Source of the DNA: JADJOY01 sp016713535 [NCBI: Deltaproteobacteria bacterium]
Lineage (GTDB): Bacteria > JADJOY01
NCBI GenBank assembly: GCA_016713535.1
Contig: JADJOY010000001.1
Span: forward strand, 600,640 to 664,639
Reading direction: 5' to 3'
DNA: 64,000 nt
The position numbers and the translations under genes were made by a program. Below are positions 32,043 to 41,078 of the stretch, in pieces. How positions within the stretch are numbered: the first letter of the stretch is position 1; each line of letters starts with the position of its first letter. Below the pieces are notes generated by a model. That model did not search any database and was not told the origin of the DNA. It saw only the letters and a program-made list of their open reading frames with translations.

Positions 32043-32077
32043 GAAACGAGGCCGGGCTCGACGCCTGGCCTCGTTTC
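32043..32077 (+). terminator. Hairpin after pilY1
   Basis: Perfect 11-bp inverted repeat, GAAACGAGGCC (32043-32053) and GGCCTCGTTTC (32067-32077), loop of 13 bases, 42 bp after the pilY1 stop. No long T-run follows. It separates the minor-pilin operon from the pilM promoter. Confidence 0.6.
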
Positions 32078-32187
32078 GCTCCTGGGTGATGAGTTCTGGC
32101 CCTGCGCGTCGCGCCGGTCCCTCCGGCCCGTGCCGATCCGGGAGGTCACCCCGCGTCGCGGGTCAACCTGAAAAGCGAAAAAAGTCG

Positions 32188-32217
32188 TTGACTTTGAAGA
32201 AGGGCGACCCCTACAAT
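32188..32217 (+). promoter_or_regulatory. Sigma-70 promoter of pilMNOPQ
   Basis: TTGACT (32188-32193) and TACAAT (32212-32217) with an 18-bp spacer, preceded by an A-rich tract (32171-32183) like an UP element. Predicted start near 32224, about 50 bp before the pilM ATG. Confidence 0.75.
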
Positions 32218-32274
32218 GCGCGCGTTCCGGTTCCCGGCGGTGCTGCGCGCGGCGTCGTACGGAGGTAGCGACCG

Positions 32275-33336
32275 ATGCTCTTTTCGCGTAAATCAAGCCT
32301 TTTTGGCCTCGACATCGGATCGTCGGCTATCAAACTGGTTGAACTCAAGGAGGGTAAGGGCGGGTTTGAGTTGGTGAATTTCGGAATGGCTGCCCTGCCT
32401 CCGGAAGCGATCGTCGACGGCGCCTTGATCGACGCCACCACCGTGATCGACACCATCGAGGATCTGGTCAAGACCCACCAGGTGAAGGCGACCGACGTGG
32501 CCACCTCCGTGTCGGGTCACTCGCTCATCATCCGCAAGATCAACCTACCGGTGATGAGCCAGGAAGAGCTCGAGGAGTCGATTCAGTGGGAGGCGGAGCA
32601 GTACATCCCCTTCGAGATCAGTGACGTGAATCTCGACTTCCAGATCCTCGGTCCGGTCCCCGGCGACCAGACCCAGATGGAGGTCCTGTTGGTCGCCGCC
32701 AAGAAGGAGCTGATCAACGACTACGTGGACGTCATCCGGGAGGCGGGGCTGAGTCCGGTGATCGTCGACGTCGACGCCTTCGCGATCGAGAACATGTACG
32801 AGGTGAATTACCCGGTCGTCCAAGACGAGGTCCTGGCGCTCATCGACATCGGCGCCAGCGTCATGAACATCAACTTCACCAAGGGTCGAGTGAGCAACTT
32901 CACGCGTGACGTCTCGTTCGGCGGCAATCAGTACAACGAAGAGATCCAGAAGAAGCTCAACCTGAGCTATCAGGACGCCGAGGCGGCGAAGGTTGGCCAG
33001 GATGTCGAAGGTGTGAACCAGCGCGACGTCGAGAAGATCATCTCGGGCGTCAACGACGCGCTGATCGGCGAGATCCAGCGGTCGATCCAGTTCTTCAGTT
33101 CATCCGCCGGTGACGACCGTATCAACAAGGTCGTGCTCTCGGGTGGATGCTCGCGGGCCCGGGGGCTCGTCCAGGCGATGCAGGACAAGCTCGGTCTGCC
33201 CGTCGAGGTGGCGAACCCGTTCAACGCGATCCAGTGCGATCCCGGGAAGTTCGATGCCGACTACCTGAGCTCCGTCGGGCCCGCCGCGGCTGTCGCGATC
33301 GGGCTCGCGCTCAGGCGTCTGGGCGACAAGGTCTGA
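32275..33336 (+). CDS. pilM: Type IV pilus inner-membrane platform protein PilM
   Basis: 353-residue cytoplasmic actin-like ATPase, intact. The FtsA-like fold shows the phosphate-1 motif FGLDIGSSAIKLVEL at the N-terminus, EVLALIDIGASVMNINF as phosphate-2, and VLSGGCSRARGL as the adenosine motif. PilM binds the PilN N-terminus and links the cytoplasmic motor to PilNOP and PilQ. GGAGG lies upstream of the ATG. The first codons are less GC-rich than neighbouring genes, perhaps to favour initiation. It opens the pilMNOPQ operon. Confidence 0.95.
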   Translation: MLFSRKSSLFGLDIGSSAIKLVELKEGKGGFELVNFGMAALPPEAIVDGALIDATTVIDTIEDLVKTHQVKATDVATSVSGHSLIIRKINLPVMSQEELEESIQWEAEQYIPFEISDVNLDFQILGPVPGDQTQMEVLLVAAKKELINDYVDVIREAGLSPVIVDVDAFAIENMYEVNYPVVQDEVLALIDIGASVMNINFTKGRVSNFTRDVSFGGNQYNEEIQKKLNLSYQDAEAAKVGQDVEGVNQRDVEKIISGVNDALIGEIQRSIQFFSSSAGDDRINKVVLSGGCSRARGLVQAMQDKLGLPVEVANPFNAIQCDPGKFDADYLSSVGPAAAVAIGLALRRLGDKV

Positions 33337-33385
33337 TGGTTGCGCGCGTGGTGGTCGCTTCGAATCGAGCTGCGGAGACCGTCCG

Positions 33386-34012
33386 ATGATCAAGATCAAC
33401 CTGCTGCCGGCCAAGGCGGTCAAGCGAGACACGAAGAACCGGGAGTTCGTGATCATCTCGGTCGTCGCGCTAGTGGCCGTGGCCGCCGTCATCATCTTCT
33501 TGAGCACCGCGCAGGCCGCCAAGCTTCAGGCTCGAGAAGATCAGATCGTGAAGCTCAAGTCGGAGATCGAGGAGCTTCAGCGCAAGGTCAAGGAAGTCGA
33601 CGCGTTCAAGGCCAAGCAAGAGAAGCTGCGGCAGAAGATCGGGATCATCGAGCAGCTTCGCAAGCAGAAGACCGGACCGGTTCGAATCCTCGACGACCTC
33701 AGCATGAAGGTCCCCGAGGAGGTCTGGCTGATCAGCTACAAGGAGGAGGGTGGCCTTCTCCGGATCGCAGGCAACGGCATCGACGACGAGAGTATTTCCC
33801 AGTTCCTGCAGAAGCTCGAGGCCTCGCCGTATTTCCAGGGCGTCGAGCTGCTCTTCATCAAGCCGATCGAGATCAACAAGAAGCGTGTGCGCAACTTCGA
33901 GATCAGTGCCCAGTCCACGATCTCCGCGCCTCAGCCCGCGCCCAAGCCGGCGGCCCCGCCGCCGCCCAAGAAGCCGGCAGGCGGTGGTGCGAAGGGTGGC
34001 GACGAAGGTTGA
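33386..34012 (+). CDS. pilN: Pilus alignment protein PilN
   Basis: 208-residue bitopic inner-membrane protein. The short cytoplasmic N-terminus MIKINLLPAK is the conserved PilM-binding peptide. The membrane helix covers residues about 22-42, a long coiled coil follows (45-85), then a ferredoxin-like periplasmic domain (about 95-180). The tail is Pro/Ala/Lys-rich and of low complexity, an extension compared with shorter PilN proteins. Sits 49 bp after pilM. Confidence 0.93.
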   Translation: MIKINLLPAKAVKRDTKNREFVIISVVALVAVAAVIIFLSTAQAAKLQAREDQIVKLKSEIEELQRKVKEVDAFKAKQEKLRQKIGIIEQLRKQKTGPVRILDDLSMKVPEEVWLISYKEEGGLLRIAGNGIDDESISQFLQKLEASPYFQGVELLFIKPIEINKKRVRNFEISAQSTISAPQPAPKPAAPPPPKKPAGGGAKGGDEG

Positions 34013-34057
34013 GCGGGCGGGTCGCGTGATTCTGTCGAGACGTGTCGCGGAGGGACC

Positions 34058-34639
34058 ATGGCGTTGACAGCGGACACCCTGATCGAGCTTCCGTTTCAGA
34101 AGAAGCTGATCGCGTTGGTCGTGGTGATCGTGGTGATCCTCGGTCTTTATCTCTATCTCAGCTACGTGCCGAAGCGGGCGGAGATCCAGAGCAAGGACGA
34201 CGAGATCAACAAGCTCACCAACGAGAAGGCCGAGAAGGAGATCATCGCGGCCAACCTCGACGCCTTCAAGAAGGAATACGAGAAGCTCGACGCCAAGCTC
34301 GCGCAGGCCGTGAAGATGCTGCCCAACGAGCGCGAGATCCCCGAGTTGCTCTTCAGCGTGTCGAATCTCGTCGAGCAGTCGGGCCTCGAGCTCGAGGTCT
34401 TCGAGCCTCTGCCCGAGGTGCCCCAGGAGTTCTACGCAGAGGTGCCGGTCTCGATCAACGTGAAAGGCGAGTTCACCCAGCTCGCCGTGTTCCTCGACAA
34501 GCTCGGCAAGTTGCACCGCATCGTGAATCTCACCGACCTGTCCGTGACGAAGACGGACACGCAGGCCGGTGGGTTCGTGGCGCTCGCGGCAAAAGGCAAG
34601 ATCACGACCTATCGCTTCCTCCAGGCCGGTGCGGGCTGA
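34058..34639 (+). CDS. pilO: Pilus alignment protein PilO
   Basis: 193-residue bitopic inner-membrane protein, partner of PilN. The membrane helix is at residues about 14-33 (IALVVVIVVILGLYLYL), followed by a coiled coil (DEINKLTNEKAEKE) and a periplasmic ferredoxin-like domain with LPNEREIPELLFSVSNLVEQ, a typical PilO stretch. CGGAGGG precedes the ATG. Intact. Confidence 0.93.
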   Translation: MALTADTLIELPFQKKLIALVVVIVVILGLYLYLSYVPKRAEIQSKDDEINKLTNEKAEKEIIAANLDAFKKEYEKLDAKLAQAVKMLPNEREIPELLFSVSNLVEQSGLELEVFEPLPEVPQEFYAEVPVSINVKGEFTQLAVFLDKLGKLHRIVNLTDLSVTKTDTQAGGFVALAAKGKITTYRFLQAGAG

Positions 34640-34693
34640 GGCGACGGATCGGGCGGGACGGGTGTACCAGGGCCGCGCTGATTTCGGGAACGG

Positions 34694-35254
34694 GTGACGC
34701 GTATGCGAATCCAGAAAGCGACCTCGATTGGGATCCTGCTGGCGCTCATGGGCGCTGCGGCCTGCTCGACCGGCGGTCAGGAGGCGGAGCAGCCTGCGGC
34801 GCCCGCGGCTCCGAAGCCAGCCGAGACCAAGGTGGCAGCCGTCGACGAGGAGCAGACCTTCGAGGAGTACTCGTACGATCCGGGCGGGAAGCGTGATCCG
34901 TTCCGTCCGCCGCAGGAGATGTTCGAGAACCGAGTGGCCGAGACCGCCGCGGCGGAAGCGCCGGTCGGCCCTCCGGCAACGCCGCTCGAGGAGCTCGACG
35001 TCGTCGAATGGAAGCTCACCGCGATCATCCAGACGCCCGGCTCGCCACGCGCGATGGTCGAGGATTCGACGGGTCGCGGCTACATCATCGAGATCGGCAC
35101 CACCATCGGTCGCTGGAAGGGCCGGGTGGCGCGAATCGAGGACGACCGCGTGATCGTCGTCGAGACCTACAAGGACACCCGGGGCGGCGAGCGGCGCCAG
35201 GAGATTCCGTTGCTGCTCCGCAACCCCGAAGAAAAAGACAAGCAGCCGAGCTGA
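34694..35254 (+). CDS. pilP: Pilus assembly lipoprotein PilP
   Basis: 186-residue lipoprotein. The signal ends in LMGAAACS (lipobox with Cys at about residue 24), then an Ala/Pro/Glu linker and the conserved segment YDPGGKRDPFRPP, followed by the beta-domain with RAMVEDSTGRGYIIEIGTTI. PilP bridges PilNO in the inner membrane to the N0 domain of PilQ. A GTG at 34694 or the ATG at 34703 can start it. Intact. Confidence 0.92.
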   Translation: MTRMRIQKATSIGILLALMGAAACSTGGQEAEQPAAPAAPKPAETKVAAVDEEQTFEEYSYDPGGKRDPFRPPQEMFENRVAETAAAEAPVGPPATPLEELDVVEWKLTAIIQTPGSPRAMVEDSTGRGYIIEIGTTIGRWKGRVARIEDDRVIVVETYKDTRGGERRQEIPLLLRNPEEKDKQPS

Positions 35255-35372
35255 TGAACCACGGGCGGCTCGCGGCGGGTGCCGAAAGGCCCGAGCGAAG
35301 CGGCCCCGAGGCCATGGCCAGATGACCGACGCACCGATCCGGACTGAACAAGAAGGAGAAGGAGAATCTCCC

Positions 35373-37490
35373 ATGCTCGAGGCGCACCTCAAGAGCCCGC
35401 GCGGCCAGGTACGGCAACGGTGGTTGACGGCGTTCGTGCTGATCGCGCTGACCGTGACGGCCGGGCGAGTGCAGGCCGCGGCCGAGGCGGGAGTGGACAG
35501 CGGGATGGAGCAGGTCGGCGCCCAGGGCGCCGAGGCGGAGCCTCGTGCTGCGCTCGAGCCGGTCGGCCGCATCGAGGCCGTGACGCTCCAGCAGGATTCG
35601 CAACGGTCGGTGTTGACGGTGCGAGGGGCGGGCGCGGTCGACGGCGAGCTCTTCGACCTGGGCGACGGTACGGTCGCGATCAACTTCATGAACGTGGCTC
35701 TCGCGAGGGAGGCGGAGGGGCGGGCTGATTCGAAGTCTGCCGGGCCAGTGCGCCACCTCGATGTGTTCCGTTCCCTGGCGGACGACGGTCGCGACGTCCG
35801 CGTCGTCGTCGACGTGGTTCCCGGCTCGAAGGCTCGGATCGACCGCGACAAGGGGCTGGTTCGGTTGACGGTAGAGAGCCCGGCGCCGGTGGTCGCCATG
35901 GAGCCGGCGCCCGCGCCGACTCGCGCCGTCGAAGGGGCCGCGCCTGCAGTCGAGGTGGCCGCCGTGACGGTCGCGCCTGCGGCGCCGATCGAGCCGAAGC
36001 CGGTCGTCGTCCCGGCACTGGCCGCGGTATCCGAGGATGCGAAGCCGGCGCCGCGTGCGCGCCGATCCGCGCCCGCGGTCCTCAGCGACATCGAGGGGGC
36101 TGTCGCGAAGCCTGCGACCGCGGAGGTGGGGGCGGCCCCGATCGTGAGCAACGAGAGTCTTACGGGATTCTTCCAGCCGCCCAGCAAGTACGTCGGCGAG
36201 CGCATCTCGATCGATGTGCAAGAGGCCGAGATCCAGAACGTGTTGCGACTGATCTCGGAGATCTCGGGTCTCAACCTGATCATCTCTGACCAAGTTCAGG
36301 GCCGCATCACGATCAAGCTGAAGGACATTCCCTGGGATCAGGTCCTCGATCTGGTCCTCAAGACCAAGAATCTGGGGAAGGAGCGTGAGGGCAACATCGT
36401 CCGGATCGCGCCGCTCGATGTCCTCGAGAAGGAGCAGGAGGCCCGGCTGCGGACGCAGGAGCGCTCCGCGAAGCTCGAACCGGTCATCCTCAAGATCATC
36501 CCGGTCAACTTCGCGACGGCGAAAGACCTCCTCGCGAAGCTGCAGCAGGTCGCGAGCAAGCGTGACGACGCATCGATCGACGTCGATGAGCGGACCAATG
36601 CGCTCATCATCAAGGACACCGATCGGGTCGTCGAAGTGATGACCGACCTGGTCCACAGCCTGGATACGCCGACGCCGCAGGTGCTGATCGAGGCGCGCAT
36701 CGTCGAGGCCACGCTCAACTTCACCCGGAACCTCGGTATCCAATGGGGCACCGGCTACGTGGCCAGCCCCGAGACTGGTAACCCGACCGGCGTCAACTTC
36801 CCGAATACGGTCACCGTCGGCGGCTTCCCGACCGGCAAGGGCCAGGGCGGCCAGAGCCAGGGCCTCACCTCGCTGATTTCCGGTCCGTCGGGCTCGCCCT
36901 TGATCGTGAACCTGCCGGCGCCGGTCTCGACCGACTCCGGTGGCGTGCTCGGCCTCAGCCTCCAGAGCATCGACGACACGTTCACGCTAGACCTGATCAT
37001 CTCGGCGCTCGAGGACACCGGCCACGGCAAGCTCATCTCGAGCCCACGCGTCATCACGATCGACAACAAGGAAGCGAAGATCGAGCAGGGCTTCGACATC
37101 CCCTTCCGTACGGTGTCGGAAGAGGGCGCGCAGGTCTCCTTTCAGGAAGCGAAGCTTCAGTTGGCCGTGACGCCGCACATCACGCCCGACGAGAGCATCG
37201 TGATGAAGATCAAGGTCAACAACGACACGCCCGACTTCTCTCAGACGGTCGAGGGGAACCCGCTGGTTGCGAGAAAGTCCGCCGAGACGGAGGTCCTGAT
37301 CCGGAACGGTCAGACCGCGGTGATCGGCGGCATCTTCCAGATCAACGGCACGATCAATCGGTCGGGCGTGCCGTGGTTCAACGATATCCCCGTGATCGGC
37401 GTGCTGTTCCGCAAGGACTCGGAGCAGGAGAAGAAGAACAAGCTCATCGTCTTCATCACGCCGACGATCATCAAGCGGGCAGAGGGCTGA
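35373..37490 (+). CDS. pilQ: Outer-membrane secretin PilQ
   Basis: 705 residues from the ATG at 35373, chosen over an upstream in-frame start (35322) because AAGGAGAAGGAG lies directly before it and it gives a clean signal peptide (cleaved after VQA). Domains in order: AMIN (about 40-140), a Pro/Ala linker, secretin N0 (VQEAEIQNVLRLISEISGL), NolW-like N1 (IIPVNFATAKDLLAKLQQV), and the secretin core ending FRKDSEQEKKNKLIVFITPT. It forms the outer-membrane channel for the pilus. One AMIN domain is seen; many PilQ have two or three. Confidence 0.95.
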   Translation: MLEAHLKSPRGQVRQRWLTAFVLIALTVTAGRVQAAAEAGVDSGMEQVGAQGAEAEPRAALEPVGRIEAVTLQQDSQRSVLTVRGAGAVDGELFDLGDGTVAINFMNVALAREAEGRADSKSAGPVRHLDVFRSLADDGRDVRVVVDVVPGSKARIDRDKGLVRLTVESPAPVVAMEPAPAPTRAVEGAAPAVEVAAVTVAPAAPIEPKPVVVPALAAVSEDAKPAPRARRSAPAVLSDIEGAVAKPATAEVGAAPIVSNESLTGFFQPPSKYVGERISIDVQEAEIQNVLRLISEISGLNLIISDQVQGRITIKLKDIPWDQVLDLVLKTKNLGKEREGNIVRIAPLDVLEKEQEARLRTQERSAKLEPVILKIIPVNFATAKDLLAKLQQVASKRDDASIDVDERTNALIIKDTDRVVEVMTDLVHSLDTPTPQVLIEARIVEATLNFTRNLGIQWGTGYVASPETGNPTGVNFPNTVTVGGFPTGKGQGGQSQGLTSLISGPSGSPLIVNLPAPVSTDSGGVLGLSLQSIDDTFTLDLIISALEDTGHGKLISSPRVITIDNKEAKIEQGFDIPFRTVSEEGAQVSFQEAKLQLAVTPHITPDESIVMKIKVNNDTPDFSQTVEGNPLVARKSAETEVLIRNGQTAVIGGIFQINGTINRSGVPWFNDIPVIGVLFRKDSEQEKKNKLIVFITPTIIKRAEG

Positions 37491-37569
37491 GGGCGGGTCT
37501 CTAGGCGGTGAGCCGGGTGAAAACCCTGCCACGAGCGAGCGAGCTCCCAGCAATGCTTCGGCGACGACG

Positions 37570-38685
37570 ATGGCACCCCGAGATCGAGGACGCGGTCGCG
37601 GCTCCGCGATACGGGTGTCGTTCGACACGCGGGTCAAGTACGAGATCCGGCTCGAGGCGGGCGGCTTTGACGGCCTTGCGGCCGAGGTCGCGAGGGTTGC
37701 GCCCGGACGACGTGCGGTGCTGGTCACCGATCGGAACGTGTTCGAGCATCACGGGTCGGCGGTGCGAACGGAGCTCGAGCGAGGTGGGCGAGAGGTGCTT
37801 GAGCTCGTTGTCCCTGCAGGTGAGCCGTCGAAGACCGTCGCGCGCGCCGGGAAGCTCTGGGACGCGTTGGTGCGGGCTGGGGTCGATCGGTCTACGCCAC
37901 TCCTGGCTCTGGGTGGAGGGGTCGTCGGTGACCTCGGTGGCTTCGTCGCGTCGACGTACCTACGGGGAATTCCGTTGATCCAGGTCCCAACCACGCTGCT
38001 TGCCCAGGTCGACTCGGCCATCGGCGGCAAGACCGCCGTGGATCATGCGCTGGGAAAGAACCTGATCGGCGCCTTCTATCAGCCGAGGGCGGTCTTCGCG
38101 AGCATGGCGGCGCTCGAGACGCTGCCCGACCGCGAGTACCGGGCAGGGTTAGCCGAAGTCGTGAAGGCCGGTGTCATCGGCGACGCGGAGCTCTTCGAAC
38201 GGATGGAGGCAGACCCGGCGGCGGTGTTGGAACGTCGGCCCGCCTTGCTCAGGGACTTGGTCCGGCGCGCGCTGGCGGTCAAGGCCGACGTGGTCAGTCA
38301 CGACCCCAACGAAACCGGGCTGCGCGCCGTGCTGAACCTCGGGCACACGCTCGCGCATGCCATCGAGAAGATCGAGGGCTATCGGGGTGCGCTGCACGGC
38401 GAGGCGGTGGCGATCGGGCTCGCTTCGGCTGCCCGGTTGTCGAAGCGCCGGGGCTGGACGAGCGCCGAGGTCTCGCGGCGGATCTGCGCGCTGCTGGAGG
38501 CCTTCGGGTTGCCCACCAGGCGGCCCGGCTTGACGGTCGAAGAGGTGCAGGTTGCGCTGGTGCGTGACAAGAAGACAGTCGGTGACTCGGTGCGATTCGT
38601 GGCGCCCGCCTCGATCGGCGGGACGACCTTTCACTGGGTGCCGGTGGCGTCGTTGGCTCGACAGCTCGTTGCGGCGGCGGCGTGA
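37570..38685 (+). CDS. aroB: 3-dehydroquinate synthase
   Basis: Second step of the shikimate pathway: DAHP to 3-dehydroquinate, NAD and metal dependent. 371 residues from the ATG at 37570. A GTG at 37615 (VSFDTRV) may be the true start, since the first 15 residues are Arg/Gly-rich and unconserved. Motifs: LALGGGVVGDLGGFVAST, VPTTLLAQVDSAIGGKT, GKNLIGAFYQP, NLGHTLAHAIE and LHGEAVAIG, covering NAD and metal sites. It sits just after pilQ, as in many deltaproteobacteria, although the aroK often found between them is missing here. Confidence 0.95.
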   Translation: MAPRDRGRGRGSAIRVSFDTRVKYEIRLEAGGFDGLAAEVARVAPGRRAVLVTDRNVFEHHGSAVRTELERGGREVLELVVPAGEPSKTVARAGKLWDALVRAGVDRSTPLLALGGGVVGDLGGFVASTYLRGIPLIQVPTTLLAQVDSAIGGKTAVDHALGKNLIGAFYQPRAVFASMAALETLPDREYRAGLAEVVKAGVIGDAELFERMEADPAAVLERRPALLRDLVRRALAVKADVVSHDPNETGLRAVLNLGHTLAHAIEKIEGYRGALHGEAVAIGLASAARLSKRRGWTSAEVSRRICALLEAFGLPTRRPGLTVEEVQVALVRDKKTVGDSVRFVAPASIGGTTFHWVPVASLARQLVAAAA

Positions 38686-38731
38686 TTGGAATGACGATTC
38701 TGGGGTCGGGAAAGACTTCTGGGAGGAAGCG

Positions 38732-39332
38732 ATGAACCGACGGATGCTTCGACGGCTTGCGACGCTCGCGGGCTCGGGCCTTGTAACGATGATGCTCGGC
38801 TGCGGCGACGTCAGCCACAACGATTTCGGACAGAGCCTGAGCTTCAGGGGGTTCTACGAGGGCGGCGCCTGTTCGTCCGCGCTATCGGGCCTGGTCGTGT
38901 CCACGGCGCTCGTGATCGACGAGGCAACACCCTGCACGCTCGGGCAGCTATGCACGGTCAACGTGCAGGTGACCAACGAGACGACAGGGAATCCCATCCC
39001 GTCGACCGGTGGTCAGGGCTCGACGGGTAGCCCGGTGCCAACCACGGATGGCGTCCGGATCCTGCCCAGGAACCTGCATGTCGAGTACTCGCTGCCGGGC
39101 GGTGAGATCCCGGCGCGGGACTGGGTGATGGCGGGGAGCATCGACCCGCTCGACTCCGGACTGCCGAGAGTTCCCCCTCCTGCTCGGTGACGACACCGTC
39201 GCGATCACGCAGGATCCGTTGTCCTATCCGGCGCTGCCGTTCCCGGTGCGCGCCCGCGTGACGTGGGAAGGCGTGACGGAGGGTGGTCTCAGCATCAAGA
39301 CCCACGGGGACCTCGACTTCATCATTGACTGA
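38732..39332 (+). CDS. Predicted lipoprotein of unknown function (frameshifted)
   Basis: About 200 residues with one extra base near 39165. The signal ends in TMMLGCGD (lipobox with Cys at about residue 22); GGGAGG precedes the ATG. The body has beta-rich text (VSTALVIDEATPCTLGQLCTVNV), a Ser/Thr/Gly-rich stretch, and after the shift ends LSIKTHGDLDFIID. No family recognised. It is next to a second lipoprotein with Ig-like repeats, and the two may work together at the outer membrane; this is position-based only. Confidence 0.65.
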
Positions 39333-39435
39333 ACAGGTGGCGATTCGCCGAGGGCGCCGACGCACGCCGGCGGCGCCGATGCCAAGAGAGCTAAACGCAA
39401 GAAATCGCACGGATCTCCCGCAGGAGGAACCGCGA

Positions 39436-40905
39436 ATGAAGTTCCCGATGACCAATTCCCGTCGAAAGGCCCGCTGGATGATGGCGGTGGCTCTGCTTGC
39501 CGTAGCCGCATGTCACGGCGGCACGGAGGGCGATCAGGGCATCATCCCAGGCGACCCGACCGACACCCCGCCACCGCCGATCGGCGCCGCGACGGTGACG
39601 ACGGATCAGGCCGTCATTCCCGCCGATGGAACGACGCTGGTGACCGCGCGGGCTACGCTCACCGACGCCCGGGGTATCGCGCGCGTAGGTGCCCCGATCC
39701 TGTTCGCCGCCGACCTCGCGGACATCACGTGGGTCACCGTCGACCCGGATGCCGAGGACTCGCTCTACCCGACGTCGTGTCTCGCCTACACGGGTACGGA
39801 CGGCACGGCCGAGTGCGTGTTCCGGTCGGGATTCACGCCGGGCAAGACCTTCATCAACGCGCTTGGTCCGGCGAGCTTGGGCCTTGGTGCGGCGACGGAG
39901 GTCGAGCTCACGTTCGCAGAGACGTTCGCGAACGTGAAGCTCGCGGTACTCGAGTGTCCGACGAAGCTCACCTCGGGCGACCTGCCGGCGAAGCGGCAGA
40001 TTGCAGTCCGCGCGAGTCGGACCAATCAGGTAGGAGAGGATGCCGCGATCGAGGACGTCCGGATCTACTACACGACCACCGTCGGAATCTGGGACCGCAC
40101 GCTCCAGAACCACACGTCGGACGCGACGGACAACACCGGCGTCAGCGACCAGTTCCTGAGGGTCGATCCGGACGACGATGGGAAGACCGTGAACATCGTG
40201 ATGACCGCCCCGGGGGCGACTCCGGTGCTGTGCACGTTCGCCGTCGGCGAGTTCCAGACCGAGAGCCAGTTCACCCTGACGGCGCAGCCTGGATCGGTCC
40301 GCCCGGATGGCACCGACCAGACGATCGCACTCGGCGTCTTGGTGACGGATACGTCCGGGGGTCTCGGTACGGCCGCACCGAAGGTCGATCACCACATCAA
40401 GTTCTCGACGCCGGTCGGCACGATCACCCCGAACCCGGTCACCGTGAGGGCTGGCGGCACGGGTGCCGCCGGAGCGAGCCTGTTCCTGTCGGGTGCCGTT
40501 ACCCGGGCGCTGCAGGTGGGGACGACCTTCACGGTGAATGCCGTGGACGACGTCAGCAGGCTCGAGCAGGTGGTCGACATCGAGGTTGCGACCGAGGAGG
40601 TCACGGTCACGGTCGACAGCCTCGACGTCACGTTCGTGCCGCCCGGACCGATCAACTACTTTGCGGATCGCATCCAGGCGCACGTGACCACGCCAGAGGG
40701 CTCGGTGGCCGGACGTACCGTGACCTTCAACTTCGGCGACGGTACGGCGAACAAGACCGCGCTCACGGATGCGACTGGAACGGCGACGGTCTCGCACATG
40801 TACACCAGCGTGAGCGACGGTGATTCCTTCATCATCACCGCGACGGACCTGCTGTCGAACGTGTCCGGCTCGGCCTCGATCACGTTCGCCGAGGAGGGCG
40901 CCTGA
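39436..40905 (+). CDS. Lipoprotein with bacterial Ig-like domains
   Basis: 489 residues, intact, ATG preceded by CAGGAGG. The signal ends LLAVAACHGG (lipobox Cys at about residue 25). Several beta-sandwich repeats follow: an invasin/Big_1-type one (VTTDQAVIPADGTTLVTARA ... RVGAPILFA), a second around residues 290-380 with a similar LTAQPGSVRPDGTDQTIALG start, and a PKD-like C-terminal one (GRTVTFNFGDGTANKTALTD). Such proteins are surface or periplasmic and often adhesive or structural. It is followed by two strong terminator hairpins. Function unknown; a pilus-related role is only suggested by proximity to pilQ. Confidence 0.8.
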   Translation: MKFPMTNSRRKARWMMAVALLAVAACHGGTEGDQGIIPGDPTDTPPPPIGAATVTTDQAVIPADGTTLVTARATLTDARGIARVGAPILFAADLADITWVTVDPDAEDSLYPTSCLAYTGTDGTAECVFRSGFTPGKTFINALGPASLGLGAATEVELTFAETFANVKLAVLECPTKLTSGDLPAKRQIAVRASRTNQVGEDAAIEDVRIYYTTTVGIWDRTLQNHTSDATDNTGVSDQFLRVDPDDDGKTVNIVMTAPGATPVLCTFAVGEFQTESQFTLTAQPGSVRPDGTDQTIALGVLVTDTSGGLGTAAPKVDHHIKFSTPVGTITPNPVTVRAGGTGAAGASLFLSGAVTRALQVGTTFTVNAVDDVSRLEQVVDIEVATEEVTVTVDSLDVTFVPPGPINYFADRIQAHVTTPEGSVAGRTVTFNFGDGTANKTALTDATGTATVSHMYTSVSDGDSFIITATDLLSNVSGSASITFAEEGA

Positions 40906-40926
40906 GTTCCGAGGCGGTCTGAGCGA

Positions 40927-40961
40927 AATGCGGGACGCGCGCGGTGCGCGCGTCCCGCATT
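40927..40961 (+). terminator. Strong hairpin after the Ig-like lipoprotein gene
   Basis: Perfect 16-bp stem (AATGCGGGACGCGCGC and its complement) with a 3-base loop, 21 bp after the stop codon. The A/T pairs at the stem base give a short T-ending, making it able to work in both directions. Confidence 0.75.
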
Positions 40962-40987
40962 CATCCAAAGGCGAGAATCGATAGCAA

Positions 40988-41023
40988 CCGGGCGGGCGGA
41001 CCTTCCGCCCGCCCGGGTTTGTT
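40988..41023 (+). terminator. Second terminator hairpin, with T-rich tail
   Basis: 13-bp perfect stem (40988-41000 with 41004-41016), 3-base loop, then GTTTGTT at 41017-41023. It follows the first hairpin by 26 bp. Confidence 0.75.
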
Positions 41024-41078
41024 ATGAACTCGGGTGTGCACGGCCCGCGGCGGCCGGAGCGGCGTAGGAGATTCCGAG

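Noticed and set aside
33470-36283. 937-codon minus-strand open frame opposite pilN to pilQ
   Set aside because: Low-complexity Ser/Arg/Leu-rich text without motifs, spanning four well-identified genes on the other strand.
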